From assembly GCA_002256005.1 (NCBI GenBank), contig NKIQ01000021.1:1-58825 (forward strand): a DNA stretch of 58,825 nt, in the 5' to 3' direction. Position numbers and translations under genes: made by a program. The notes under the pieces are model-generated. The model made no database searches and was not told the DNA's origin. It worked only from the letters and a program-made list of their open reading frames with translations. Of this stretch, positions 10,183 to 19,425 are shown piece after piece. How positions within the stretch are numbered: position 1 is the stretch's first letter; every line of letters starts with the position of its first letter. This stretch comes from Alphaproteobacteria bacterium PA4. GTDB lineage: Bacteria > Pseudomonadota > Alphaproteobacteria > Sphingomonadales > Sphingomonadaceae.

Positions 10183-10859
10183 ATGATGTCGCCCCGTCGC
10201 CCGAAGACGCGCTGAAGGCCGCAAAGGCCACCGCCTATCGCATCGAAACCGCCCGGCGGCTGTTCGCCGGGCCGGTGGAATTCCGCCTGTCGGCGCCCGA
10301 TCTCGAATTCCTGCCCGCCCCCGATGTGCCCGAAATCGCCTTTGCCGGGCGCAGCAATGTCGGCAAATCCTCGCTGCTCAACGCGCTGACCGGGCGGCAG
10401 GGCCTCGCCCGCGCCTCCAACACGCCGGGGCGGACACAGGAACTCAACTTCTTCGATGTCGGTGAGCCGCGGGTCTTCCGCCTCGTCGACATGCCCGGCT
10501 ATGGCTATGCCGAAGCCCCCAAGGATCTGGTGGCGCGCTGGAAACGGCTGATCTGGGACTATCTGCGCGGCCGCGTCGTGCTGAAGCGCGTGCTGGTGCT
10601 GATCGATGCCCGCCACGGCCTGAAGCCGGTCGATATCGAGATCATGACGATGCTCGACAAGGCGGCGGTCAGCTATCAGATCGTCCTGACCAAGGGCGAC
10701 AAGATCAAGCCGACGGCGCTGGCGGCGACGCTGGCCGCCGTGGCTGCCAAAACCCGCACCCATGTCGCCGCCTTCCCCGAGGTGCTGGCGACATCGGCGG
10801 AAGCCGGCACCGGCATCCCCGAATTGCGCGCCGCCGTGCTGGCCGCCGCCGAAGGGTGA
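10179..10859 (+). CDS. engB: Ribosome biogenesis GTP-binding protein EngB (YihA/YsxC)
   Basis: A 226-aa TRAFAC GTPase needed for 50S subunit maturation. G1 [14 protein letters not shown], a G2-region threonine in [14 protein letters not shown]3 DMPGYGYA and G4 TKGDK are all present. I chose the GTG at 10179 because it overlaps the yidC stop and keeps the full N-terminus ([13 protein letters not shown]). In many sphingomonads argB follows; here a palindromic element and the convergent ubiA gene follow instead. Confidence 0.95.
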   Translation: MNDVAPSPEDALKAAKATAYRIETARRLFAGPVEFRLSAPDLEFLPAPDVPEIAFAGRSNVGKSSLLNALTGRQGLARASNTPGRTQELNFFDVGEPRVFRLVDMPGYGYAEAPKDLVARWKRLIWDYLRGRVVLKRVLVLIDARHGLKPVDIEIMTMLDKAAVSYQIVLTKGDKIKPTALAATLAAVAAKTRTHVAAFPEVLATSAEAGTGIPELRAAVLAAAEG

Positions 10860-10893
10860 GCCTGCTCGCCGTCTGACGGCAACCGATCCTGGC

Positions 10894-11073
10894 GCGTATC
10901 GACATTCAAGGTTGAAGCGGCCTCCGGCGGCTGGGGCCGTAGGCCCCAGACCCCGTTTCGCTTTGGTCTGGCCTGAAATGCCGCCTGTGGTGCCATGCGG
11001 CAGCCAATGAATGGGGTCTGGGGCCTGCGGCCCCAGCCGCCGGAGGCCTCTTGAAACCAGAATGTCGATACGC
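10894..11073. repeat. Palindromic intergenic element, family A, copy 1
   Basis: A 180-bp inverted repeat. Outer ends read GCGTATCGACATTC (left) and its complement (right). Inside lie GCCTCCGGCGGCTGGGG and the mirror CCCCAGCCGCCGGAGGC, each followed inward by a nested hairpin (GGGGCC-GTA-GGCCCC on the left, GGGGCC-TGC-GGCCCC on the right). The ~60-bp centre is unique to A1, A3 and A4. The arms match over about 65 bp with a few mismatches. It separates convergent engB and ubiA and ends one base before the ubiA stop codon. No ORF is inside. Confidence 0.9.
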
Positions 11074-11074
11074 C

Positions 11075-11995
11075 CTAGCGCTGCAGCGCGGCGACAGCGC
11101 AGGCGAGAAACAGCAGGAAACCCGCGCTGCGGTTGCTGCGGAACAGCAGCAGCGCATTGGCCGGCGCGGTATCGGCCAGCCGCCTGATCTGCCAGCCGAA
11201 CTGCCCGGCAAGCGGCAGCAGCGCCAGCAGCACCAGCGGATCGGGCCGCACCAGCCACAGCGCCGCGCCCCATAGCGCCAGCGCCAGCCCGTAGAAGCCG
11301 GCAACGCCGCCGCGCGCCCGCGGCCCCAGCGCGCGCGCCGAGGATTTGATGCCGGCCAGCGCATCATCCTCGATATCCTGAAGGGCGTAGATGGTGTCAT
11401 AGCCGAGCGTCCAGGCGATGCCGCCGGCATAGAGCGCCGCCAGCGCCGGGCCGGGATCGGTGATCGCCACGAAACCGACCAGCGCGCCCCAGTTGAAGGT
11501 CAACCCCAGCCAGGCCTGCGGCCACCAGGTGATGCGCTTCATGAACGGATAGGCGGCGACGAGGCCGAGGCTGGCGATGGCGACGCCCTGCGCCAGCGGG
11601 CGAAGTTGCAGCACGACGATGAGGCCGATGAGCGAGAGCAGGATGGCGAACAGCAGTGCCCGTTTCACCGACACGGCGCCGCTCGCCACCGGCCGGGCGC
11701 GGGTGCGTTCGACCTGGGCATCGAGATCGCGGTCGATGATGTCGTTCCACACGCAGCCGGCGGCGCGCATGACGATGCTGCCCAGCCCGAACCACAGGAT
11801 CAGCGGCCAGTCCATGACCAGCCCATCGGCCAGCGCCACGCCCCAGGCGCAGGGCCAGAACAGCAGCCAGCTGCCCGCCGGCCGGTCGAGCCGCGCCAGC
11901 CGCGCATAGGGCTGCACGCCGGCGGGCAGCGCGTCGATCCAGCCGCGCTCGGCATCGGGCGTCGGTTTCGCTGCGGAAGGTAAACTGCTAGCCAC
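11075..11995 (-). CDS. ubiA: 4-hydroxybenzoate polyprenyltransferase UbiA
   Basis: An integral inner-membrane prenyltransferase (~306 aa) that attaches the polyprenyl chain to 4-hydroxybenzoate in ubiquinone synthesis. The two Asp-rich motifs are NDIIDRDLDAQVERTRARP and DIEDDALAGIKSSA; about eight hydrophobic helices are visible. The longest frame starts at an ATG (12022) inside the divergent rsmE gene. I prefer the GTG at 11995 (VASSLPSAAKPTP), which avoids that overlap, but no strong ribosome site supports either. Confidence 0.92.
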   Translation of the reverse strand: MASSLPSAAKPTPDAERGWIDALPAGVQPYARLARLDRPAGSWLLFWPCAWGVALADGLVMDWPLILWFGLGSIVMRAAGCVWNDIIDRDLDAQVERTRARPVASGAVSVKRALLFAILLSLIGLIVVLQLRPLAQGVAIASLGLVAAYPFMKRITWWPQAWLGLTFNWGALVGFVAITDPGPALAALYAGGIAWTLGYDTIYALQDIEDDALAGIKSSARALGPRARGGVAGFYGLALALWGAALWLVRPDPLVLLALLPLAGQFGWQIRRLADTAPANALLLFRSNRSAGFLLFLACAVAALQR

Positions 11996-12001
11996 AGCGC
12001 C

Positions 12002-12736
12002 ATGAGCGAAAGCGGCCCCCATCTGTCAACCACCCCCCGGCTTTACGTCGATATGCCGCTGGCAGCGGGCGCCCTGCTGACGCTGCCGCCGCCGCAATCG
12101 CATTATCTGGCGCAGGTGATGCGCCGCCAGCCGGGTGATGTGGTGCGGCTGTTCGACGGCGCCAGCGGCGAATGGGCGGCGCGGGTGGTGACGGTCGGCA
12201 AAAAGGCCGTGGTGGTGACGCTGGAGGCGCAGTCGGCGCCGCAGGAGGCGGTGCCCGACCTGTGGCTGTGCGCCGCGCCGCTGAAGCGCGGCCGCATCGA
12301 CTGGGTGGCGGAAAAGGCCTGTGAGCTGGGCGTTGCCCGGCTGCTGCCGGTGATCACCCGCCGCACCATTGTCGACAAATTGAACCTGGAGCGCCTCAAC
12401 GCCCATATGGTCGAGGCGGCCGAGCAATGCGGCCGCACCGCGCTGCCGACGCTGGCCGAGCCGGTGACGCTCACGGCGCTGCTCGCCGCCTGGCCGGCCG
12501 AGCGCGCGCTGATCTTTGCCGATGAAGGCGGCGGCGAGGCGCTGGCGAGGCTGTGCGCCCGCGCGCCCGCCCCGGCCGCCATCCTAATTGGGCCGGAGGG
12601 CGGCTTCACCCCGGAGGAGCGCGCCGCCATCCGCGCCCTGCCGCAGGCGCTGGCCGCCAGCCTCGGCCCGCGCATCCTGCGCGCCGACACGGCGGCGGTG
12701 GCGGCGGTGGCGGTGTGGCAGGCGCTGGCGGGTTGA
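12002..12736 (+). CDS. rsmE: 16S rRNA (uracil-1498-N3)-methyltransferase RsmE
   Basis: A 244-aa SPOUT-class methyltransferase that modifies U1498 of 16S rRNA using S-adenosylmethionine. The knot motifs IGPEGGFTPEE and LGPRILRADTAAVAA lie near the C-terminus, and KRGRIDWVAEKACELGV is the central family motif. It reads divergently from ubiA with almost no gap. gshA lies downstream on the same strand, but the amidohydrolase gene is inserted between them in the opposite orientation. Confidence 0.94.
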   Translation: MSESGPHLSTTPRLYVDMPLAAGALLTLPPPQSHYLAQVMRRQPGDVVRLFDGASGEWAARVVTVGKKAVVVTLEAQSAPQEAVPDLWLCAAPLKRGRIDWVAEKACELGVARLLPVITRRTIVDKLNLERLNAHMVEAAEQCGRTALPTLAEPVTLTALLAAWPAERALIFADEGGGEALARLCARAPAPAAILIGPEGGFTPEERAAIRALPQALAASLGPRILRADTAAVAAVAVWQALAG

Positions 12737-12890
12737 ACGGCTGTCCCGCGGACGGCAATTGCCATAGCTGCGCAGCTGTATTCGACGGGCGCCATTGGCT
12801 AGCCGGGGGGCGCGGCGAAACACCCCGCCAACCCCATGGACGTCCAGCAGGCTAACGTTGAAACGATGAAAGGGCGAAGCGCCGGCGACC

Positions 12891-14633
12891 CTATTCCGCT
12901 GCCATCGCCACCAGTGGTGCCGCCTGCGGGCCGCGGATCAGCGTGCCCGGCAGCGCGCCGGTCATGGTGCCGTTGCGGAAGGTGACGACGCCGGCCTTGA
13001 TGGTCGCGACATAGCCATCGGCCTTTTGCAGCAGGCGCTTGCCGCCGGCGGGCAGGTCGAAGGCCATCCAGGGCTTGCCGAGCTTCAGCCGCTGCATGTC
13101 GATGAGGTTGATGTCGGCGAGCATGCCGGGCCGCAGCTGGCCGCGATCGTCGAGGCCGTAGAGCCGCGCGGTGTCGCTGCACTGGCGCTTGATGGCGTTC
13201 TCGATCGTCACCGTGCCGCGCTTCCGGTCCCGCACCCAATGCTGGAGCAGGAAGGTCGGCGAGGCGGCGTCGCAGATGGTGCCGCAATGGGCGCCGCCAT
13301 CGGACAGCGAGATCACCACATCGTCGCGGTGCAGCAGGCCCTCGACGAAATCGAGGTTGCCATCGGCATAGTTGAGGATGGGGAAATAGATGAAGCCGGT
13401 GCCGTCATTGGCGGTCAGCAGGTCATAGGCATATTCGGCCGGGCTGACCCCGGCGGCGGCGGCGCGGGCGGCGACGGTCTGCGCCTGCGTGGGTTCATAA
13501 TCGAAATCCGCATCCATCTCGTAATGCAGGCCGAACCCCTGTGCGACGGCATAGAGCAGCATCTGCACGTCCGATTCGGGGATGACGTCCGGCTCGGCGA
13601 GCAGTTTTGCCTTCCAGGCCGGGTCACTGATCTTCGCCCATTGTTCGGGCCAGGGCGCGGCGTCGATTTCGGCCCAGCTCGGCTTGAACTTGAACGGATG
13701 CACGGTGCCGCGCCAGGCCATCAGGATGCCGTTGCCGCGCAGCGCGATCTGGGCGACGATATTGGCGCCCTCGGCGTTCCACTTCGCGGTTTCGCTCATC
13801 TGTTCCTGCCAGGGCAGCTCCTTGGCGATGGACTGCAACATGGCAAAGGTGACGGGCAGGCCGGTTTCCTTCGACAGCGCCCCCATCCAGCCGAATTCGT
13901 CCCATTCGCGCCTGAGGTCGCTGGCCATTTCGAACACGCCATGGCCGGCGCGGGCCACCGCCCGCCCGATTCCGATCAGTTCCTCCTTGGTCGCCGTGGT
14001 GCCCGGTACCAGCACGCCATCGACCGATTTGTGCAGGATGGTGCGCGACGTGGAAAAGCCCAGCGCGCCCGCCTTGAGGCCATCCTCGACGATGGCGCTC
14101 ATCTGGGCGATTTCATGCTCGGTGGGCGCTTCATTGTTGGCGCCGCGCTCGCCCATCACATAGGCGCGCACGGCGCCGTGCGGCACATGCGTCGCCACAT
14201 CGATGGTGCGGGGCCGCTCGGCCAGCGCGTCCATATATTCGGGGAAGGTTTCCCAGTTCCAGGTCATGCCCTCGGCCAGCGCCGTGCCGGGAATGTCCTC
14301 GACGCCTTCCATCAGGCCGATCAGCCAGTCATGCTTGTCGGGCTTGGCCGGTGCGAAGCCGACGCCGCAATTGCCCATGACGACGGTGGTGACGCCATGC
14401 CAGGACGACGGCGCCATTTCCGAATCCCAGGTCGCCTGGCCGTCATAATGGGTGTGGATGTCGACAAAGCCGGGGGCGACGGTCAGCCCGGTCGCATCGA
14501 TCTCCTCACGGCCCTTGGCGGTCACCGTGCCGACCGCGCTGATGCGGCCGCCATCGATGGCGATGTCGCCGGTAAAGGCCGGTGCGCCGGTGCCATCGAC
14601 GATCGTGCCGCCGCGAATGACCATGTCGTGCAT
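12891..14633 (-). CDS. N-acyl-D-amino-acid deacylase-like amidohydrolase
   Basis: A 580-aa metal-dependent hydrolase of the amidohydrolase superfamily (D-aminoacylase-like). Seen: an N-terminal beta-sandwich strand [13 protein letters not shown], the metal motif [24 protein letters not shown], and a C-terminal part with [13 protein letters not shown] (metal-binding Asp) and [16 protein letters not shown]-aminoacylases release D-amino acids from N-acyl forms, but this long subgroup is mostly uncharacterised, so the substrate is unknown. GGGAGA precedes the ATG. It is divergent from gshA and convergent with rsmE; the 154-bp rsmE gap holds only a small palindrome (AGCTGCGCAGCT). Confidence 0.82.
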   Translation of the reverse strand: MHDMVIRGGTIVDGTGAPAFTGDIAIDGGRISAVGTVTAKGREEIDATGLTVAPGFVDIHTHYDGQATWDSEMAPSSWHGVTTVVMGNCGVGFAPAKPDKHDWLIGLMEGVEDIPGTALAEGMTWNWETFPEYMDALAERPRTIDVATHVPHGAVRAYVMGERGANNEAPTEHEIAQMSAIVEDGLKAGALGFSTSRTILHKSVDGVLVPGTTATKEELIGIGRAVARAGHGVFEMASDLRREWDEFGWMGALSKETGLPVTFAMLQSIAKELPWQEQMSETAKWNAEGANIVAQIALRGNGILMAWRGTVHPFKFKPSWAEIDAAPWPEQWAKISDPAWKAKLLAEPDVIPESDVQMLLYAVAQGFGLHYEMDADFDYEPTQAQTVAARAAAAGVSPAEYAYDLLTANDGTGFIYFPILNYADGNLDFVEGLLHRDDVVISLSDGGAHCGTICDAASPTFLLQHWVRDRKRGTVTIENAIKRQCSDTARLYGLDDRGQLRPGMLADINLIDMQRLKLGKPWMAFDLPAGGKRLLQKADGYVATIKAGVVTFRNGTMTGALPGTLIRGPQAAPLVAMAAE

Positions 14634-14769
14634 GTCGACTCTCCCAATTCCACGGCGGCATCATGCCATGGCGGGGCTGTCGTTGCGCCTATGACTTGCA
14701 GCGGGTGTCACGCAGAATTCAAGCCGCGCTCAATTGCGTGCGCCCGTCCGCACGGCTAAACGACTTGCC

Positions 14770-16143
14770 ATGAGCAATCACGTCACGAACACGGGCGATG
14801 ACGCCCCCATCGAAAACCGGGCACAGCTCATCAGCGTGTTCGAGCGCGGCAACAAGCCGGAGGCCGATTGGCGCATCGGCACCGAGCATGAAAAGTTCGT
14901 CTATCGCACCGCCGATCATCGCGCGCCGAGCTATGACGAGCCGGGCGGCATCCGCGACCTGCTGAAGGCCATGGAGGATTTCGGCTGGGAGCCGATCTTC
15001 GAAGGCGGAAACGTCATCGCGCTGAAGGGCGCCGACGGCAATATCAGCCTGGAGCCGGCCGGCCAGTTCGAGCTGTCGGGCGCGCCGCTGGCCAGCATTC
15101 ACGAGACCTGCGCCGAATCGAACCGCCACCTCGCGCAATGCCGCGAGATCGGTGACCGGCTCGGCCTCGGCTTCCTGTCGCTGGGTTTCTGGCCGGACAA
15201 GGCGCGCGCCGAGCTGCCGGTGATGCCCAAGGGCCGCTATGTCATCATGCGGGCGCACATGCCGCGCGTCGGCGCGCTCGGCCTCGACATGATGCTGCGC
15301 ACCTGCACCATCCAGACCAATCTCGATTACGCATCCGAAGCCGATATGGTGCTGAAGTTCCGCGTCTCGATGGCGCTGCAACCGCTGGCCACCGCGCTGT
15401 TCGCCAATTCGCCATTCACCGAAGGCAAGCCCAACGGCTTCAAGAGCTTCCGCAGCCATATCTGGACCGATACCGATCCGGCCCGCACCGGCACGCTGCC
15501 CTTCGTCTTCGAAGACGGCTTCGGCTTCGAACGCTATGCCGATTACGCTCTCGATGTGCCGATGTACTTCGTCTACCGCGACGGCAAATATATCGACGCC
15601 GCCGGCCTCAGCTTCCGCGATTTCCTCGCTGGCAAACTGAGCGTGCTGCCGGGCGAAAAGCCCCGGCTCGGCGACTGGAAGGATCATCTCTCCACCGCCT
15701 TCCCGGAAGTGCGGCTGAAGGGCTATCTCGAAATGCGCGGCGCCGATGGCGGGCGCTGGGATCGCATCTGCGCGCTGCCGGCCTTCTGGGTCGGGCTGCT
15801 CTATGACGATGTCGCGCTCGATGCGGCCTGGCAGCTGGTGAAGGGCTGGACGCCCGAAGATCATGCCCGGCTGCGCGCCGAGGTGCCGCGCCTTGCCTTG
15901 CAGGCCAGCAGCCCCAATGGCGGCACCTTGCAGGACCTTGCCGGCCAGGTGCTCGCCATCGCCGACAGGGGCCTCGCCCGCCGCAACCGCCAGAACCGCA
16001 TGGGCGACACCGAACAGGGCTTCCTCAACCCGCTGCGCGAGATCGCCGCCAGCGGTCTGACGAATGCTGACCGCATGCTGGCGCTGTATGAAGGCGCCTG
16101 GGGCGGCGATGTGGCGAAGGTGTACGCGGGCGAGAGTTTTTAG
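14770..16143 (+). CDS. gshA: Glutamate-cysteine ligase, plant-like class
   Basis: A 457-aa glutamate-cysteine ligase that makes gamma-glutamylcysteine, the first step of glutathione synthesis. Family landmarks: WRIGTEHEKFVYR, GGNVIALKGADGNISLEPAGQFELSG, and LRTCTIQTNLDYASEADMV. Length and motifs match the plant/alphaproteobacterial class rather than the E. coli class. The start at 14770 (MSNHVTNTGDDAP) is preferred over an in-frame ATG at 14734. It ends in front of a large palindromic REP at the convergent junction with an acyl-CoA dehydrogenase. Confidence 0.92.
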   Translation: MSNHVTNTGDDAPIENRAQLISVFERGNKPEADWRIGTEHEKFVYRTADHRAPSYDEPGGIRDLLKAMEDFGWEPIFEGGNVIALKGADGNISLEPAGQFELSGAPLASIHETCAESNRHLAQCREIGDRLGLGFLSLGFWPDKARAELPVMPKGRYVIMRAHMPRVGALGLDMMLRTCTIQTNLDYASEADMVLKFRVSMALQPLATALFANSPFTEGKPNGFKSFRSHIWTDTDPARTGTLPFVFEDGFGFERYADYALDVPMYFVYRDGKYIDAAGLSFRDFLAGKLSVLPGEKPRLGDWKDHLSTAFPEVRLKGYLEMRGADGGRWDRICALPAFWVGLLYDDVALDAAWQLVKGWTPEDHARLRAEVPRLALQASSPNGGTLQDLAGQVLAIADRGLARRNRQNRMGDTEQGFLNPLREIAASGLTNADRMLALYEGAWGGDVAKVYAGESF

Positions 16144-16151
16144 CAGTAAAA

Positions 16152-16280
16152 CTCCCTCCCCCTTGCGGGGAGGGCGACTCGCGCTTGCGCGAGCGGGGTG
16201 GGGGTTACACACGTGCCAACACGCATAACCCCCACCCCGCTCGGCTGACGTCGAGTCGCCCTCCCCGCAAGTGGGAGGGA
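16152..16280. repeat. Large REP palindrome, family B
   Basis: Two ~55-base arms (16152-16207 and 16226-16280) are near-perfect reverse complements around an 18-base loop. Each arm contains CTCCCTCCC..CCGCAAG..GGGAGGG-type sequence, GGGCGACTCG and GGGGTGGGGGTTA. It fills the whole space between the convergent gshA and acyl-CoA dehydrogenase stops. Single-stranded RNA from either strand would fold into a very stable hairpin, so terminator activity in both directions is plausible. Confidence 0.88.
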
Positions 16281-16290
16281 AATCACGACC

Positions 16291-17511
16291 TCACGCCGCG
16301 GCGTTGAACGGCTTGTCCTTGTCCGGGCGCAGGTCGCCGGGCAGGCCGAGCACGCGCTCGGCGATGATGTTGCGCAGGATCTCATCGGTGCCGCCGGCGA
16401 TGCGCAGCCCGGCCGCGCCGAGGTAGGAGCCTTGCAGCTTGGCCAGTTCCGGATCGGCATCGGCACCCGACACGAAGCCGTCACCGCCCGCCATGTCGAG
16501 CGCGAAGCTCGCCATGTCCTGCATGGTCTTGGCGACGACGACCTTGGCGATCGACTGTTCGGGGCCGGGGATCTGGCCCTTGGACAGCGCTGACAGGGCG
16601 CGCATCTGGGTCAGCTTGATGCCCTGGTCGTTGATATAGGTCTGGGCGATCTGGCGGCGGACGTCGCCGGCTTCGATGGCCGGGCCGCCGGCGGGGGCTT
16701 CGACGCCCTTGGCCAGCTTCATCAACGTTTCATAGCCCGGTGCATGGCGCGGCTTGCCGCCGACGGCGAGGCGTTCGTGCATCAGCGTCGTCAGCGCGAC
16801 CTTCCAGCCATCGCCGACGGCGCCCAGCCGGTGCGAGTCCTTGACGCGCACGCCGGTGAAGAACACCTCGTTGAAATCGCTGCCGCCGGACATCTGCTTG
16901 ATGCCGCGCACCTCCATGCCCGGCGCCTTCATGTCGACGATGAACATGGTCAGGCCCTTGTGCTTGGGCACGCTGGGATCGGTGCGGCAGACAACGATAC
17001 CGAAGTCGGAGGCATGGGCGAACGAGGTCCACACCTTCTGCCCGTCGATCACCCATTCATCGCCATCCCGGACAGCCTTGGTGCGGATCCCGGCGAGGTC
17101 GGAGCCCGCGGCCGGTTCGGAGAACAGCTGGCACCAGACTTCCTCGCCCAGCAGCGCCTTGGGCACATAGCGCTGGATGACCTCGGGGTTGCCATGCGTG
17201 AAGACCGTCGGGATGCACATGCCGAGCCCGATCGAATAGAGGCCGGAGGGCGCGTGGAAGCGGCTTTCCTCCTGGCCATAGATGATCGAGTTCATCGGGC
17301 CGAGGCCCTGGCCGCCCATCGCCTTGGGCCAGGTGATGCCGGTATAGCCGGCGGCGAACTTCTTGGCCTGCCAGGCCTTGGAGCGGCGCACGAACTCGTC
17401 GAGCTTCCAGGGTGTGGCGGGCGGCTCGCGATATTCGCTGGCGTTTTCGTTGAGCCAGGCGCGCGCGGTGGCGCGATATTCGGCTTCGGCGGGCGTGTCG
17501 TTGAAATCCAT
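16291..17511 (-). CDS. Acyl-CoA dehydrogenase, large-type subunit
   Basis: A 406-aa FAD-dependent acyl-CoA dehydrogenase, catalysing the first oxidation of a CoA-thioester. FAD-binding signatures are LFSEPAAGSDLAGIRTKA and WVIDGQKVWTSFAH; the C-terminal domain has AGGTDEILRNIIAERVLGLP. The position of the medium-chain enzyme's catalytic Glu (YEGT) reads AGGT here, so the base is either elsewhere or in the partner subunit. It lies 22 bp after the smaller dehydrogenase gene on the same strand, as in heteromeric FadE pairs that act on steroid or bulky substrates. GGGAG precedes the ATG. The substrate is not known. Confidence 0.87.
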   Translation of the reverse strand: MDFNDTPAEAEYRATARAWLNENASEYREPPATPWKLDEFVRRSKAWQAKKFAAGYTGITWPKAMGGQGLGPMNSIIYGQEESRFHAPSGLYSIGLGMCIPTVFTHGNPEVIQRYVPKALLGEEVWCQLFSEPAAGSDLAGIRTKAVRDGDEWVIDGQKVWTSFAHASDFGIVVCRTDPSVPKHKGLTMFIVDMKAPGMEVRGIKQMSGGSDFNEVFFTGVRVKDSHRLGAVGDGWKVALTTLMHERLAVGGKPRHAPGYETLMKLAKGVEAPAGGPAIEAGDVRRQIAQTYINDQGIKLTQMRALSALSKGQIPGPEQSIAKVVVAKTMQDMASFALDMAGGDGFVSGADADPELAKLQGSYLGAAGLRIAGGTDEILRNIIAERVLGLPGDLRPDKDKPFNAAA

Positions 17512-17533
17512 CGGTCAGCTCCCTCGAAATATG

Positions 17534-18631
17534 TCAGGCGGCGGCGCGGTTGCGCTGTTCCAGTGCGCGCACCAGCCGGTCGGCCCACCAGCCGCGGGCA
17601 CCGAGCGCGGCGCTCAGCGCCCGGGCGCGGCGGTAGTAGAATTGGCAATCGCTTTCCCAGGTGAAACCGATGCCGCCGTGCAGCTGCACCGTCTCTTCCG
17701 CACAGAAGCTGACGGCGTCGAGGCTGGCAACCCGCGCTGCTGCCGCAGCCTGGCGCAGCTCGGCACCGTCGCTGCCGATCATGGCCACGCCGTGCAGGGC
17801 ATGGGCGCGGGCCAGTTCGATCTTGATGAACATGTCGGCGCACTTGTGCTTGACGCCCTGATAACGCCCGATGGTCTGGCCAAAGGCGACGCGTGTCTTG
17901 GCATATTCGACGGTCATGGCCATCGCTGCCGACGCGGTGCCGATCGCCTCGAAGGCCAGCAGCACGGCGGCGCGATCGAGCCAGGCCTGATAGGCGGCAC
18001 TATCGCCCAGCGGTTCCGCCGGCGTGCCGTTCAGCACCAGCCGGCCATGGCGGCGGACAAGATCGAGCGTTTCGACAGGTTCGACGGTGGCGGCGGATGT
18101 CTCGACCAGCCACAGCGACGGACCATCGGGGCCGGCGGCGGCGACAATGGCGAGATGCGCGCCGGGCAGGTCCGGCACCGGCGCCTTGACGCCGGTGAGG
18201 GCGTTGCCATTGGCACGGATCGCCGAGGCGTTGGGGTTGACGGCACCGGGTTCGTTGATGGCGGCGACGGCGATCAGGCTGCCATCGGCGATGCCGGGCA
18301 GATATTTCGCCTGTTGCGCGTCGCTGCCGGCGATCAGCAGCGCTTCGGTGGCGAGCAGGGTCGAGACGAGCGGCACCACGGCGAGCGACGCCCCGGCGGC
18401 TTCGGCGAGCTGGCAGCTTTCCTCGGCGGTCAGGCCAAGGCCGCCATGCGCTTCCGGCACGCGCGCCGCGGTCCAGCCGAGATTGGCGATTTCGGTCCAG
18501 AGGCCGGCGTCGAAATCGGGCGCATCCTTGGCCATGGCGGCGCGGGCGCGGGCGGTTCCGGCGCGGTCGGCGAACAGTTTCTTCGCCTGTTCGCCCAGCG
18601 CCTTGGCATCATCGGAAAAATCGAAATTCAC
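17534..18631 (-). CDS. Acyl-CoA dehydrogenase, small-type subunit
   Basis: A 365-aa acyl-CoA dehydrogenase with NFDFSDDAKALGEQAKK at the N-terminus, the mid-domain AAINEPG in place of the usual flavin-stacking motif, and the C-terminal FGQTIGRYQGVKHKCADM plus QLHGGIGFTWESDCQFYY. These match the smaller member of paired dehydrogenases. I chose GTG at 18631 because GGGGAG stands 7 nt upstream; the frame itself runs on to 18679. It lies 99 bp after the SDR stop, in a gap carrying a dyad that may be an operator, so the two dehydrogenases may have their own promoter. Confidence 0.85.
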   Translation of the reverse strand: MNFDFSDDAKALGEQAKKLFADRAGTARARAAMAKDAPDFDAGLWTEIANLGWTAARVPEAHGGLGLTAEESCQLAEAAGASLAVVPLVSTLLATEALLIAGSDAQQAKYLPGIADGSLIAVAAINEPGAVNPNASAIRANGNALTGVKAPVPDLPGAHLAIVAAAGPDGPSLWLVETSAATVEPVETLDLVRRHGRLVLNGTPAEPLGDSAAYQAWLDRAAVLLAFEAIGTASAAMAMTVEYAKTRVAFGQTIGRYQGVKHKCADMFIKIELARAHALHGVAMIGSDGAELRQAAAAARVASLDAVSFCAEETVQLHGGIGFTWESDCQFYYRRARALSAALGARGWWADRLVRALEQRNRAAA

Positions 18632-18680
18632 TGGCTTGCTCCCCAATGGCCGCTTCTGGCCTGTGGTTTCGGGGCGCACC

Positions 18681-18695
18681 TTACCTTAACGTCAA
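18681..18695. promoter_or_regulatory. Candidate operator dyad upstream of the acyl-CoA dehydrogenase pair
   Basis: TTACCTTAACGTCAA forms an imperfect dyad around TTAA, 50 bp upstream of the small-subunit start. From memory it resembles dyads used by MerR-family regulators of acyl-CoA catabolic operons; this was not checked against a motif collection. No regulator gene is nearby. Confidence 0.25.
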
Positions 18696-18730
18696 CCGGG
18701 TTCAAGCTATGCAATGAAGCGGGGGGCGCC

Positions 18731-19414
18731 TCACCAGGGCAGCGTATCGCCCTTGTAGTCGAGGTAGCGATGCCCCGGCGCCGTGTTGGCGGCGATGACA
18801 TCGGCAAGGCCCCTGACCGAGGTTTCGACATCGATATCGGCGCTCGGCCCGCCCATCGCGGTGCGCACCCAGCCGGGGTGCAGCGACAGGATGCTGACCG
18901 GCCTGTCCTTCAGCCGGGCGGCGAGGCTGCGCGTCAGCGTGTTCAGCGCCGCCTTGCTGGCGCGGTAGAGATCATAGCCACCACCGGTGTTGAGCCCGAC
19001 CGAGCCGAGGATCGAGCTCATGAAGGCGAGCGTGCCGCCGTCGTTCAGCCGCGGCAGCAGGCGCTCGGCGATGCGGATCGGCGCCGTGGCGTTGGTCATC
19101 ATCAGGGCGCCGATCTCCTCGGCGCTGGCCTTGGCGGCGGACGCATGGCCGGGGCCGGTGACGCCGGCGTTGACGAAGATCAGGTCGAACCGGGCCTCGC
19201 CCAGCGCCGCGACCAGCGCCGCCACGCTGTCGGCATCATCGATATCGACATGGGCGAGTGTGATGCGGCCGCCCGAGGCCGCAATCGCTGCGGCCAGGTC
19301 CGGCGCATCCCCGCGCGCCGTGGCAATGACCTGCCAGCCGCGCGCCGCATGTTCGGTGGCAAGGCCCAGCCCGAGCCCGCGCGAGGCGCCGATGATGATG
19401 GCGGATTTGGTCAT
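18731..19414 (-). CDS. Short-chain dehydrogenase/reductase
   Basis: A 227-aa classical SDR. The cofactor loop is GASRGLGLG, the adenine-ring Asp appears in VDIDDAD, NAG is in FVNAGVTGPG, catalytic Ser is in FMSSILGS, and Tyr-Lys in YDLYRASK. An Arg after strand 2 (TARGD) suggests NADP(H) preference. AAGGAA precedes the ATG. It sits between the sulfotransferase-like gene (11 bp upstream in reading direction) and the acyl-CoA dehydrogenases, so it may supply a hydroxy/keto step in the same pathway; the substrate is unknown. Confidence 0.85.
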   Translation of the reverse strand: MTKSAIIIGASRGLGLGLATEHAARGWQVIATARGDAPDLAAAIAASGGRITLAHVDIDDADSVAALVAALGEARFDLIFVNAGVTGPGHASAAKASAEEIGALMMTNATAPIRIAERLLPRLNDGGTLAFMSSILGSVGLNTGGGYDLYRASKAALNTLTRSLAARLKDRPVSILSLHPGWVRTAMGGPSADIDVETSVRGLADVIAANTAPGHRYLDYKGDTLPW

Positions 19415-19425
19415 GGGTGGTTCCT

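Noticed and set aside
8368-10224. Long open frame antisense to yidC
   Set aside because: yidC is certain from motifs and operon context; the antisense product has no recognisable sequence.
10894-11073. Family A elements as insertion sequences
   Set aside because: They are 124-234 bp with no transposase frame; they are better called palindromic intergenic repeats until mobility is shown.
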